Positions 25,501 to 30,814 of a stretch of 30,814 nucleotides of DNA are shown piece after piece. Every line of letters starts with the position of its first letter. Within the stretch, counting starts at the first letter, position 1. Source of the DNA: an uncultured Clostridia bacterium (GTDB lineage: Bacteria > Bacillota > Clostridia > Oscillospirales > Acutalibacteraceae); contig CAMOTT010000004.1 of assembly GCA_946626015.1 (NCBI GenBank), positions 1 through 30,814 of the forward strand, read 5' to 3'. A program made the translations under genes and the position numbers. The notes beneath the pieces are model-generated. The model was not told where the DNA came from. It searched no databases and saw nothing but the letters and a program-made list of their open reading frames with translations.

Positions 25501-26083
25501 TATCCCTGAGCCTGACGAGGTTTTCCTCCGCCTGGTCGAGCTTTGTATTGGCGTTGTTGCGGCGGTACCTGTACTGGGATATGCCGGCGGCCTCCTCAAG
25601 CATCTCGCGGCGCTGCGCCGATTTTGAGGAGATCAAGTCGGCTATACGGCCCTGACCCACCATGGAGTAACCGTCCCTGCCGAGACCGGTGTCCATAAAC
25701 ATCTCGTTGACGTCCCTGAGCCTTGACAGTTCGCCGTTTATCAGATATTCACTTTCTCCGGAGCGGAAATAGCGGCGGGTAACGGAGACCTCGTCCTTGT
25801 CGCACTTTGCGAGGGCTCTGTCGCTGTTGTCCAGCCTGAGGGTGACCTCGGCAAAGCCCTGAGCCTTGCGCACTCCGGTGCCGCTGAAGATAACGTCCTC
25901 CATGCGGGAGCCGCGCAGACTTTTGCTGGACTGCTCCCCCAAAACCCAGCGCACGGCATCGGCAATGTTGCTTTTGCCTGAGCCGTTGGGTCCCACAACG
26001 GAGGTTATGCCGCTTCCGAATTCAAAAACGGTTTTGTCCGGGAATGATTTGAAGCCTTGAAGCTCGAGAGATTTAAGTATCAT
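22511..26083 (-). CDS. smc: Chromosome segregation protein SMC
   Basis: Dimeric ABC-type ATPase that compacts and segregates the chromosome with ScpA and ScpB. The 1190 residues show Walker A GPNGSGKSN at 31-39, a long coiled coil, and a flexible hinge at about 500-660 (GYSGSVRAVM and the glycine-rich NTGGSMTGGSQGHGSG). A second coiled coil follows, then the ABC signature LSGGEKGLSA at 1091-1100, Walker B FCIFDE near 1115-1120, and a His switch in LITHRR. Length is normal. The ATG at 26083 has AAGGA about 11 bases upstream. Unusually, the next genes are metabolic, not ftsY. Confidence 0.97.
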   Translation of the reverse strand: MILKSLELQGFKSFPDKTVFEFGSGITSVVGPNGSGKSNIADAVRWVLGEQSSKSLRGSRMEDVIFSGTGVRKAQGFAEVTLRLDNSDRALAKCDKDEVSVTRRYFRSGESEYLINGELSRLRDVNEMFMDTGLGRDGYSMVGQGRIADLISSKSAQRREMLEEAAGISQYRYRRNNANTKLDQAEENLVRLRDILSELEGRVEPLRIQSEKAQKFIVLAQQKKDLEVGLCLYTIDKAKNSMRDQEHKLTLTTAQYDEISGKLTQINEEIEALITRGQSITAEIENIRQNSSSLEEQAVKIDGEIAVENNTISHNNDYIDRLLSDVNQAEDTEQDIDRQINELSDEINSIIEVIKQKTQELDDAVESISGAKKENSENADKTSEFSQTLAGLTAELSEKRIENSTAVSAIEELQTRIENINTVLNTRSGVVDDMRAQKDNCGKELDAAKENLQAIQNSMSGYQLKAELKREKAEKLRRESDSLNLNIQQRKARIKMLDDLEKNMEGYSGSVRAVMREAGRGQLRGIHGPLSQLITVKEKYAVAVETALGAAIQHIVTDTENDAKRAILYLKENRAGRATFLPISSVTAKDFTEKGLDECAGYVAMADEILEFDPKYTEIIRSQLCRTVVAEDIDSAIAMAKKYSYRVKIVTLDGQVINTGGSMTGGSQGHGSGFLSRANEIEKLGVTVKKLQEDFDRTQESIKEITAELAAAEAELDGAGADLAKAQEEVIRRESELDMIEGKLETAVAALADLENERVKSQARIKEMEAACQSANKEIEILNGKIDAVNAELEKLGKSRQLLEAKREELNELEAKINLEILAARKDIESKEESIASLKIRRASHEGRVGELNKEIEKITKSNEDITEKIKLMTEQAAALREQSRTSKENVEKLVADRTQVESDTTVLRGAEKEKLEEKEKLGGELARLEERKAAVEKELETAQNKLYDEYQLTLREAEELGIVIEDVQLSQRTLNEVKSKIRALGSVNVGAIEEYKEVSERYEYMNCQVKDIEDSRDELIKLITELTGKMSERFREQFAKMNSYFSETFAELFDGGKAELILENPLDVLESNIEIKVQPPGKNVQNIDLLSGGEKGLSAIALLFAILKVKPAPFCIFDEVEAALDDINVTRYAKYVRRMTKNTQFILITHRRGTMEEADMLYGITMQEEGVSKLLELKTAEMAKKLGIS

Positions 26084-26136
26084 CTTTTATTCGTCCTTAT
26101 TGAAAGATAAAATCCGGCAACTTAATGTATTGAAAT

Positions 26137-26165
26137 ATTTTACTACATTTACCAATGAATATCAA
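26137..26165 (-). promoter_or_regulatory. Predicted sigma-A promoter for smc
   Basis: On the minus strand TTGATA (26160-26165) and TAAAAT (26137-26142) are separated by 17 bases, 54 bases or more before the smc ATG. Confidence 0.65.
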
Positions 26166-26226
26166 TATTTATTTTTCAAAAATTTTTCTTTTTTCGATTA
26201 AAAAACGGGCGTGAACGCAGAAAAAT

Positions 26227-26256
26227 AAAAAAGCCGGAACTTTTTCAAGCTCCGGC
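26227..26256 (-). terminator. Terminator of the MBOAT/SGNH operon
   Basis: On the minus strand GCCGGAGCTT (26247-26256) pairs with AAGTTCCGGC (26233-26242), ten pairs with one G-U, closed by a GAAA loop and followed by TTTTTTATTTTT. It lies 24 bases after the MBOAT stop. Confidence 0.93.
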
Positions 26257-26279
26257 AGGTGATCGGTGCCGCTCTGAGG

Positions 26280-27665
26280 TCAGAACTGGAAGTAAACGAA
26301 GGGGTTTTCCCCGGTGTAGGCCAGGCCGACTATAAGACCCAGCACGATGAAAAACACGGTCAGCCCCCACACCTTGCTGAGGTTGAGGATGGGATAATAT
26401 CCGTTGGTATCGGTTTTCGCCTTGCGCGCCTTTATCTCCGCCGCCAGTGTTGCCACGGCAAGGAAGGCCAGCGCCACAAAGGACCAGACGAAGGGCTGAT
26501 GAATACCGTCCTGAAGAGTGAATATGCCTTTCAATACGGTTTTTGCCGTGGAGAAGGAATCGGCGCGGAAGAAGATCCAGGTGAAAGTGATGAAAATGAA
26601 CGTGGCAAGGATCTTGAGCCAGCGAAGGACGCCTGTGCGCTTTTTGTCGTGCCTGAGCTTGTCCGCGCAAAGCGCAAGACCGTTGATGCCGCCCCAGAAT
26701 ACAAACGTCCAGTTGGCGCCGTGCCAGAGACCGCCCAGGAGCATGGTTATCATCAGGTTAAGATATTGGCGGGCCTTGCCCTTGCGGTTGCCGCCGAGAG
26801 GGATGTAGAGATATTCCTTGAGCCAGGTGGAAAGGCTGATGTGCCATCTGCGCCAGAATTCAGTCACGCTCTGGGAGATGTACGGCAGGTTGAAATTCTT
26901 GTTGAAGTCATATCCGAGGCATTTTGCGCAGCCTATGGCCATGTCGGAATAGCCGGAAAAATCGAAGTAGATCTGGAGGGAATAGGATACCGTTGCCAGA
27001 ACGATGGCCGTCCAGTGGAAGGCAACGGGTTTGCTGTAAACGTCGTCAACAAAGACGGAGATGTGGTCGGCCAGCACGATCTTTTTGAACAGGCCGAAGG
27101 TGAACACCTGAATACCCCATTTGATGTTATCAAAAGATACCTTCCTGTCCTCGCGGAGCTGGGGCAGGAAGTCCGCAGCGCGGACTATGGGGCCCGCGAC
27201 CAGCTGGGGGAAGAAGCTGATATAAAGCGCCAGCTTTACAAAGTCGTTTTCAACAGGGATCTTTTCCCTGTGCGTGTCTATAACGTAGCTCAGCGCCTGG
27301 AAGGTGTAGAAAGAAATACCTACCGGCAGGATTATGCGCAGGGCGCCCGGGTCCTTGCCGATAACGGCTGCCACCGAACTAAGGAAGAAGTTAAAATACT
27401 TGAAAAATCCCAGCACCACCAAAGGTACCACCACGCCGGTGACGAAGACAGCCTTCTTTTTGTGATGTTTTGCCGAAAAATAGGAGGAGACTGTAACGAA
27501 CAGCAGCAGGAAACAAAAACGCCAATCCCAGTATCCGTAGAAAAAGTAGCTTGCCAAAAGCAGGAAACATTCTTTTACCCGGGTGGAGAACTGGAATTCT
27601 ATAAACCAGGTTCCGCCCAGCACAACGGCAAAGAATATCAAAAATTCAATCGACGCAAAAGACAT
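26280..27665 (-). CDS. MBOAT-family O-acyltransferase (AlgI/PatA-like)
   Basis: A 461-residue polytopic membrane protein that in this family passes an acyl group, usually acetyl, across the membrane to a surface polymer. Family motifs: PVGISFYTFQALSYVID (114-130), FFPQLVAGPIVR, FDFSGYSDMAIG (235-246), EFWRRWHISLSTWLKEYLYI (269-288) and GGLWHGANWTFVFWGG with the invariant His near 315. Its ATG overlaps the stop of the preceding SGNH gene by one base (TAATG), so the two are translationally coupled. That partnership matches AlgI/AlgJ or PatA/PatB systems. The target polymer is not known. Confidence 0.93.
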   Translation of the reverse strand: MSFASIEFLIFFAVVLGGTWFIEFQFSTRVKECFLLLASYFFYGYWDWRFCFLLLFVTVSSYFSAKHHKKKAVFVTGVVVPLVVLGFFKYFNFFLSSVAAVIGKDPGALRIILPVGISFYTFQALSYVIDTHREKIPVENDFVKLALYISFFPQLVAGPIVRAADFLPQLREDRKVSFDNIKWGIQVFTFGLFKKIVLADHISVFVDDVYSKPVAFHWTAIVLATVSYSLQIYFDFSGYSDMAIGCAKCLGYDFNKNFNLPYISQSVTEFWRRWHISLSTWLKEYLYIPLGGNRKGKARQYLNLMITMLLGGLWHGANWTFVFWGGINGLALCADKLRHDKKRTGVLRWLKILATFIFITFTWIFFRADSFSTAKTVLKGIFTLQDGIHQPFVWSFVALAFLAVATLAAEIKARKAKTDTNGYYPILNLSKVWGLTVFFIVLGLIVGLAYTGENPFVYFQF

Positions 27666-28702
27666 TACTCCACCTCCGAAATCAGCTTATACAGCTCGTC
27701 CGCCATCATAGCGTGGCCGTATTTGTTCAAATGACCCAGCCCCACGGGAGTGTTGGCAAAGCCAAAGGGAAGCCTGTGATTTTCCTTGAATTCCCGGGTA
27801 AAACGGTCGCTCAGATCCAGATAATAGATGCCGTTGCTGCGGCAGGCCTCGCCGAACTGATCAGCGGCGGTTTTGTTCCCGGTCAGGTAAAGGGAGCCGT
27901 CATTCCTGACAAAGGTCCCGGGGTGATATACGATTATCAGCTTTGAGTTGTATTGCCCGGCAATGGCGCTGATCTTTTGCAGCAGCGCCGAAAGCAGCTC
28001 GTCGTTGTTCTTCCTTTCGTCGGCTTTCTCTTCCTCCGCAGGGGCCGCGTTGCCGGTGTCGCCGTTTTGTTCATTGTCGGAGTTGCCCATGTAGTTGCCT
28101 ATCTGCGCATACACAAGGCGCAGGTATTGATTTTTTTGGAGCAGCCCCACGATGCCGCCTGTCTGCGCCGGTATCTCCGGAGTTGTGCCGTTGACAGCCT
28201 CAGTCAGGGTTTTGTCCGAAAAAAGGCAGTCTCCCGTTTCCATAACGATATATTTTGGGCGGTATTTCTTTGCGGCGGCCTCAAGGTTGCCGCAGCAGGT
28301 TATGAAGGTGTGGCCGGAGGTGCCCAGGTTGTAAACTGTTTTCTGCCTGCCCAGCACACCGGTTACTGAGTCCTTCAAAGCTACCTCAAGACCCTCCATG
28401 TGTGACGAACCTATGATAAGAACGTCAATGGGCGGAGTATTTTCATCGTAATCGATAAGCTCAACAAAACCCTCGTTGTTGGTTTTGCCGTATGCAAAGC
28501 CCTCTGTTGCGCGGGAGTAAAAGGCGTTAGGGATGCGTTTATAATCAGTTGAGCCGTCTTTGTTCTCGGCGCGGACAGGGACGTTGTAATAGAAAATGCA
28601 AAAAGCCGTCAGGACAGCAAAGGCAAGGATGCCGGACAAAGCTATTTTGCATAAGCCCTTAAAGACGTTTTTTATCAATTTTTTTATATCTGCTGCTTCC
28701 AT
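27665..28702 (-). CDS. Membrane-anchored SGNH-hydrolase-like protein, copy 1 (partner of MBOAT)
   Basis: 345 residues: a short cytoplasmic N-terminus, one membrane helix (about 20-40, KIALSGILAFAVLTAFCIFY), then an extracellular domain. An SGNH-like fold is suggested by DVLIIGSSHMEG (Gly98-Ser-Ser-His101, putative nucleophile block), YNLGTSGH and the C-terminal GLGHLNKYGH (His324). The Asp that usually stands three residues before this His is replaced by Gly. An acidic low-complexity insert is seen near 210-235. I chose the ATG at 28702 (GGGGTG upstream); the ATG at 28777 lies in the leader. A role as acetyltransferase or esterase acting with the MBOAT protein is inferred from coupling. It shares most of its length with the next gene. 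Confidence 0.75.
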   Translation of the reverse strand: MEAADIKKLIKNVFKGLCKIALSGILAFAVLTAFCIFYYNVPVRAENKDGSTDYKRIPNAFYSRATEGFAYGKTNNEGFVELIDYDENTPPIDVLIIGSSHMEGLEVALKDSVTGVLGRQKTVYNLGTSGHTFITCCGNLEAAAKKYRPKYIVMETGDCLFSDKTLTEAVNGTTPEIPAQTGGIVGLLQKNQYLRLVYAQIGNYMGNSDNEQNGDTGNAAPAEEEKADERKNNDELLSALLQKISAIAGQYNSKLIIVYHPGTFVRNDGSLYLTGNKTAADQFGEACRSNGIYYLDLSDRFTREFKENHRLPFGFANTPVGLGHLNKYGHAMMADELYKLISEVE

Positions 28703-28767
28703 ATCTTTCACCCCGCAAATTGCGTTGATTTTATTGCGCTTGCGAACGGATCCGCAAAATCCATAAA

Positions 28768-28796
28768 ATTGTAACATACAAAAAACTTATTTGCAA
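28768..28796 (-). promoter_or_regulatory. Predicted promoter between the SGNH paralogues
   Basis: On the minus strand TTGCAA (28791-28796) and TACAAT (28768-28773) are separated by 17 bases, with a TG-extended -10. It can drive copy 1 and the MBOAT gene independently of copy 2. Confidence 0.65.
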
Positions 28797-28835
28797 GAGT
28801 TACATATACACGGTTTTGCGCCGCCGGGCAAAGGG

Positions 28836-29837
28836 TCATTCCGTTTCTGAGATCAGCCTGTAAAGCTCATCCGCTATCATGGCGTGGCCGTATTTGTTCA
28901 GGTGGCCGCTGCCCACGGAGGTGTTGGCGAACCCGTAGGGGAGCCTGTGATTTTCATAATACTCCCGGGTAAAGCGTTGGCTCATATCCAAAAACATAAG
29001 GCCGTTTTCCCGGCACGTCTGCTCAAACTGCTCCACGGCGGAGGCGCTGCCTTTCAGTTTGACGGAACCGTCCGGTTCCAACAAAACTCTGGGATGATAA
29101 AGAATAATAACTCTGGCATTGTACTCCCTTGCCGTGCTGCTGATTTTTTGCATCAGACCGGAAAGCAGCTTATCGTTGTTCCTGCCCTCGTCAGCGCCGG
29201 AGTAAACCCCCGCTTCGTCGCCGTCATCATCCGCCTGCTTTTTCATAAAATTGTCAAGCTGTCCGTAAACAAGGCGCAGGTATTGATTTTTTTGGAGCAG
29301 ACCCACAAGTCCGCCGGAATGGGAGGGGATCTCCCCGGTGGTTCCGCTTACCGCGTCGGACAAGGCCTCGTCCGTAAAAAGGCATTTCCCGGTTTCCAGC
29401 ACTACGTATTTCGGACGGTACTTGTTCAACGCCGCCTCCATATTGCCGAAACAGGTCATCAGGTCGTGGGCTGCAATGCCGATATTGTAAACCGTTTTGT
29501 GTTCGCCGAGCCTCCCGGTTACGGAGTCCCGGATATTCACGTTATAAGCCTCCATTTGTGAGGAACCCATTATGAGGATATCGATGGGAGGCGTGTTTTC
29601 GTTATAGTCGATGGGATTCAAAAAGCCCTCGTTGTTCGTTTTGCCCCAGGCAAAGCCCTCAGTGCCCCGGGAATAAAAAACCTTTGGCTCCCATTTATAA
29701 TCCGTGGTGCCGTCCTTGTTCTCCTGATGAGCGGGGATATTGTAATAGAAAAAACAAAAAGCGGTGAGGGTCAAAAGAGCAAGAAACCCGGACAGGGCAA
29801 TTTTGCAGAGAGCTTTTGCCGTCTGCTTTATCTTCAT
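28836..29837 (-). CDS. Membrane-anchored SGNH-hydrolase-like protein, copy 2
   Basis: 333 residues, clearly a paralogue of copy 1: the same membrane helix (KIALSGFLALLTLTAFCFFYYN), the NKDGTTDYK and GFAWGKTNNEGF segments, the GLLQKNQYLRLVY stretch and the C-terminal GSGHLNKYGHAMIADEL (His312). The nucleophile block reads ILIMGSSQMEA (Gly91-Gln94), so Gln replaces the His found in copy 1. YNIGIAAHD also differs from YNLGTSGHT. The acidic insert is different in sequence. I chose the ATG at 29837 (GAGGTG upstream). The two copies may act on different sites or acyl groups, or one may be non-catalytic; the sequence does not decide. Confidence 0.75.
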   Translation of the reverse strand: MKIKQTAKALCKIALSGFLALLTLTAFCFFYYNIPAHQENKDGTTDYKWEPKVFYSRGTEGFAWGKTNNEGFLNPIDYNENTPPIDILIMGSSQMEAYNVNIRDSVTGRLGEHKTVYNIGIAAHDLMTCFGNMEAALNKYRPKYVVLETGKCLFTDEALSDAVSGTTGEIPSHSGGLVGLLQKNQYLRLVYGQLDNFMKKQADDDGDEAGVYSGADEGRNNDKLLSGLMQKISSTAREYNARVIILYHPRVLLEPDGSVKLKGSASAVEQFEQTCRENGLMFLDMSQRFTREYYENHRLPYGFANTSVGSGHLNKYGHAMIADELYRLISETE

Positions 29838-29876
29838 TTTCCCACCTCGCTTAACAAATTTCAAAAATACGGTTTT

Positions 29877-29905
29877 ATATTACCATATCGTCGTATTGAT
29901 TGCAA
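29877..29905 (-). promoter_or_regulatory. Predicted promoter for SGNH copy 2
   Basis: On the minus strand TTGCAA (29900-29905) and TAATAT (29877-29882) are separated by 17 bases, 39 bases or more before the ATG. The same -35 hexamer and spacing are found before copy 1. Confidence 0.6.
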
Positions 29906-29985
29906 TGTCGGTTTTCGGGAAAACAGCCGAAAAAAATAAACAAAGACCGGCGCTGAAAAATATTGCACAAATCACATTATCCGGC

Positions 29986-30015
29986 TTGACATTACAATAG
30001 TAGATTATATATAAT
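29986..30015 (+). promoter_or_regulatory. Consensus sigma-A promoter for the right-edge gene
   Basis: Perfect TTGACA (29986-29991) and perfect TATAAT (30010-30015) with an 18-base spacer. It is the best promoter match in the window and predicts a leader of about 60 bases. Confidence 0.82.
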
Positions 30016-30026
30016 AAAAGGGCATA

Positions 30027-30047
30027 TGCAGGTCAAAAGACCGTGCA
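30027..30047 (+). promoter_or_regulatory. Small hairpin in the leader of the right-edge gene
   Basis: TGCAGGTC (30027-30034) pairs with GACC-G-TGCA (30039-30047) around an AAAA loop, with a single bulged G. No T run follows, so it is not a terminator; it does not match a riboswitch consensus that I know. It may stabilise the transcript. Confidence 0.3.
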
Positions 30048-30081
30048 GCAGCAATAACTAAAAATCGGAGGGAACATTATT

Positions 30082-30814
30082 ATGAAAAAACTACTTTCGA
30101 TCCTCCTCGCCGCCGTGCTGTCTTTTTCGGCATGGTCGGTTGTTTCTCTGATAAGGGATGTCCCGGTGGAAGAGGGGTCAAAAACCTCTCAGGCCGTCTC
30201 CCGGACAGAAGATGCCGAAACAGAAGAAATATGTAAAGCTTATACAGAGACGCAGGGCGATTTGCAGCCTGCCGCAAAATCCGAGAAGGTCTTCAAAGAA
30301 GAAACTGCCGCCACAGAAGCGGCAAAGGAGACCGGGGCAGAGACCGCCGTGCAGACCGAAGCCGCCGTTGAGGCGGAGGAGAGCGTTACAAAGGCGGCAA
30401 AAAAGACCTGGTCAAGGGAAAAATACAGTTCGGGCGAGGCAAGGACCGAGGCGGCTCAGACCGAGCCTGTCAAGGAGGAAGAAACCGAACCTGTGTTTAA
30501 AGAGAACAGCCCAACCTCATATACAGTGGAGCTCAACAGCACTGACACAGTCTTTGTGCCGGGTCCCTCAAGCATAACAAAAGTTGACGACGACGTGAGC
30601 TACGTCAACGATACCATCCTTGTTTTCTTCAACGAGAACGTGTCCGCGTTCCAGAAGTACAACGCCATCAGGAGCGTTGACGGCAAGTTCGTCGGCTATC
30701 TGCCCATAGTTGACCGCTACCAGGTAAAGGTGGGCAGGGGCAGCGTGGAGCAGCTTCAGGAAAAATGCGCCAGGCTCATGGAGAACGAGAACGTCCTCTA
30801 CGCGGCCAGCGATA
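30082..30814 (+). CDS. Exported protein with E/T/A-rich linker and subtilase-type propeptide, truncated by window end
   Basis: At least 244 codons, open at the right edge. The ATG at 30082 has GGAGGG (30067-30072) upstream and a consensus promoter. Residues 1-24 are a signal peptide or membrane anchor (MKKLLSILLAAVLSFSAWSV). Residues about 30-145 are low in complexity and rich in Glu, Thr, Ala and Lys, a likely flexible linker. Residues about 165-244 read DTILVFFNENVS, VDGKFVGYLPIVDRYQVKV and ENENVLYAASD, the layout of propeptides preceding S8 proteases (fervidolysin type). I infer a second secreted subtilase, but the catalytic domain lies outside the window. Confidence 0.72.
   Translation, partial: MKKLLSILLAAVLSFSAWSVVSLIRDVPVEEGSKTSQAVSRTEDAETEEICKAYTETQGDLQPAAKSEKVFKEETAATEAAKETGAETAVQTEAAVEAEESVTKAAKKTWSREKYSSGEARTEAAQTEPVKEEETEPVFKENSPTSYTVELNSTDTVFVPGPSSITKVDDDVSYVNDTILVFFNENVSAFQKYNAIRSVDGKFVGYLPIVDRYQVKVGRGSVEQLQEKCARLMENENVLYAASD

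Noticed and set aside
26259..27734. 491-codon plus-strand open frame
   Set aside because: It is antisense to the MBOAT gene, which has clear family motifs, coupling and a terminator. The antisense product has no recognisable domain.
30016..30081. Cyclic-di-GMP or other riboswitch in the leader of the last gene
   Set aside because: The leader is only about 60 bases, holds one small hairpin, and does not match the conserved core of a riboswitch class I know.

Overview
The window looks like chromosomal core DNA of a Gram-positive anaerobe of the class Clostridia, probably Oscillospiraceae/Ruminococcaceae. The basis is: a PolC-type replicase; the order pyrH-frr-uppS-cdsA-dxr-rseP-ispG-polC, which is the low-GC Gram-positive arrangement with ispG in the place proS takes in Bacillus; an SMC protein; GatCA; strong AGGAGG-type ribosome binding sites; and secreted S8 proteases. 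The taxon is an inference. No tRNA, rRNA, CRISPR array, prophage or insertion sequence was seen. No gene-free stretch exceeds 300 bases; the longest gaps (380-630, 16801-17052, 26084-26279, 29838-30081) hold divergent promoters or terminators, listed as features.

Layout. (1) 1-379, minus: start of gatA and all of gatC. (2) 631-3099, plus: hom and lysC, the threonine/lysine/methionine branch; lysC carries a strong internal start that should yield a separate regulatory beta subunit. (3) 3253-6701, plus: a large secreted subtilisin-like protease and a small secreted Ig-like (Big2-type) protein, closed by a strong terminator shared with the convergent polC operon. (4) 6810-16800, minus: the eight-gene operon pyrH, frr, uppS, cdsA, dxr, rseP, ispG, polC, covering nucleotide supply, ribosome recycling, MEP isoprenoid synthesis, undecaprenyl and phospholipid precursors, intramembrane proteolysis and replication. 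(5) 17053-19906, plus: GPH-family sugar symporter and L-rhamnose isomerase behind a consensus promoter flanked by a perfect palindrome. (6) 19978-26083, minus: smc, then an acyl-CoA ligase and a sugar-phosphate isomerase/epimerase-like TIM barrel. (7) 26280-29837, minus: an MBOAT O-acyltransferase and two tandem paralogous membrane-anchored SGNH-like proteins, probably a surface-polymer O-acetylation system. (8) 30082 to the right edge, plus: start of another exported protein whose visible end resembles a subtilase propeptide.

The most notable observation is that PolC (1238 residues) lacks the DEDDh proofreading exonuclease normally inserted in its PHP domain, while the PHP metal-ligand motifs look intact. 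Next are the internal lysC start, the operator-like palindrome before the rhamnose genes, the MBOAT/SGNH duplication, and the unusual hydrophobic C-terminal tails shared by the two neighbouring secreted proteins at 3253-6701. Most of the window is ordinary housekeeping sequence. I did not find a clear wholly new system; the exonuclease-less replicase is the strongest lead.
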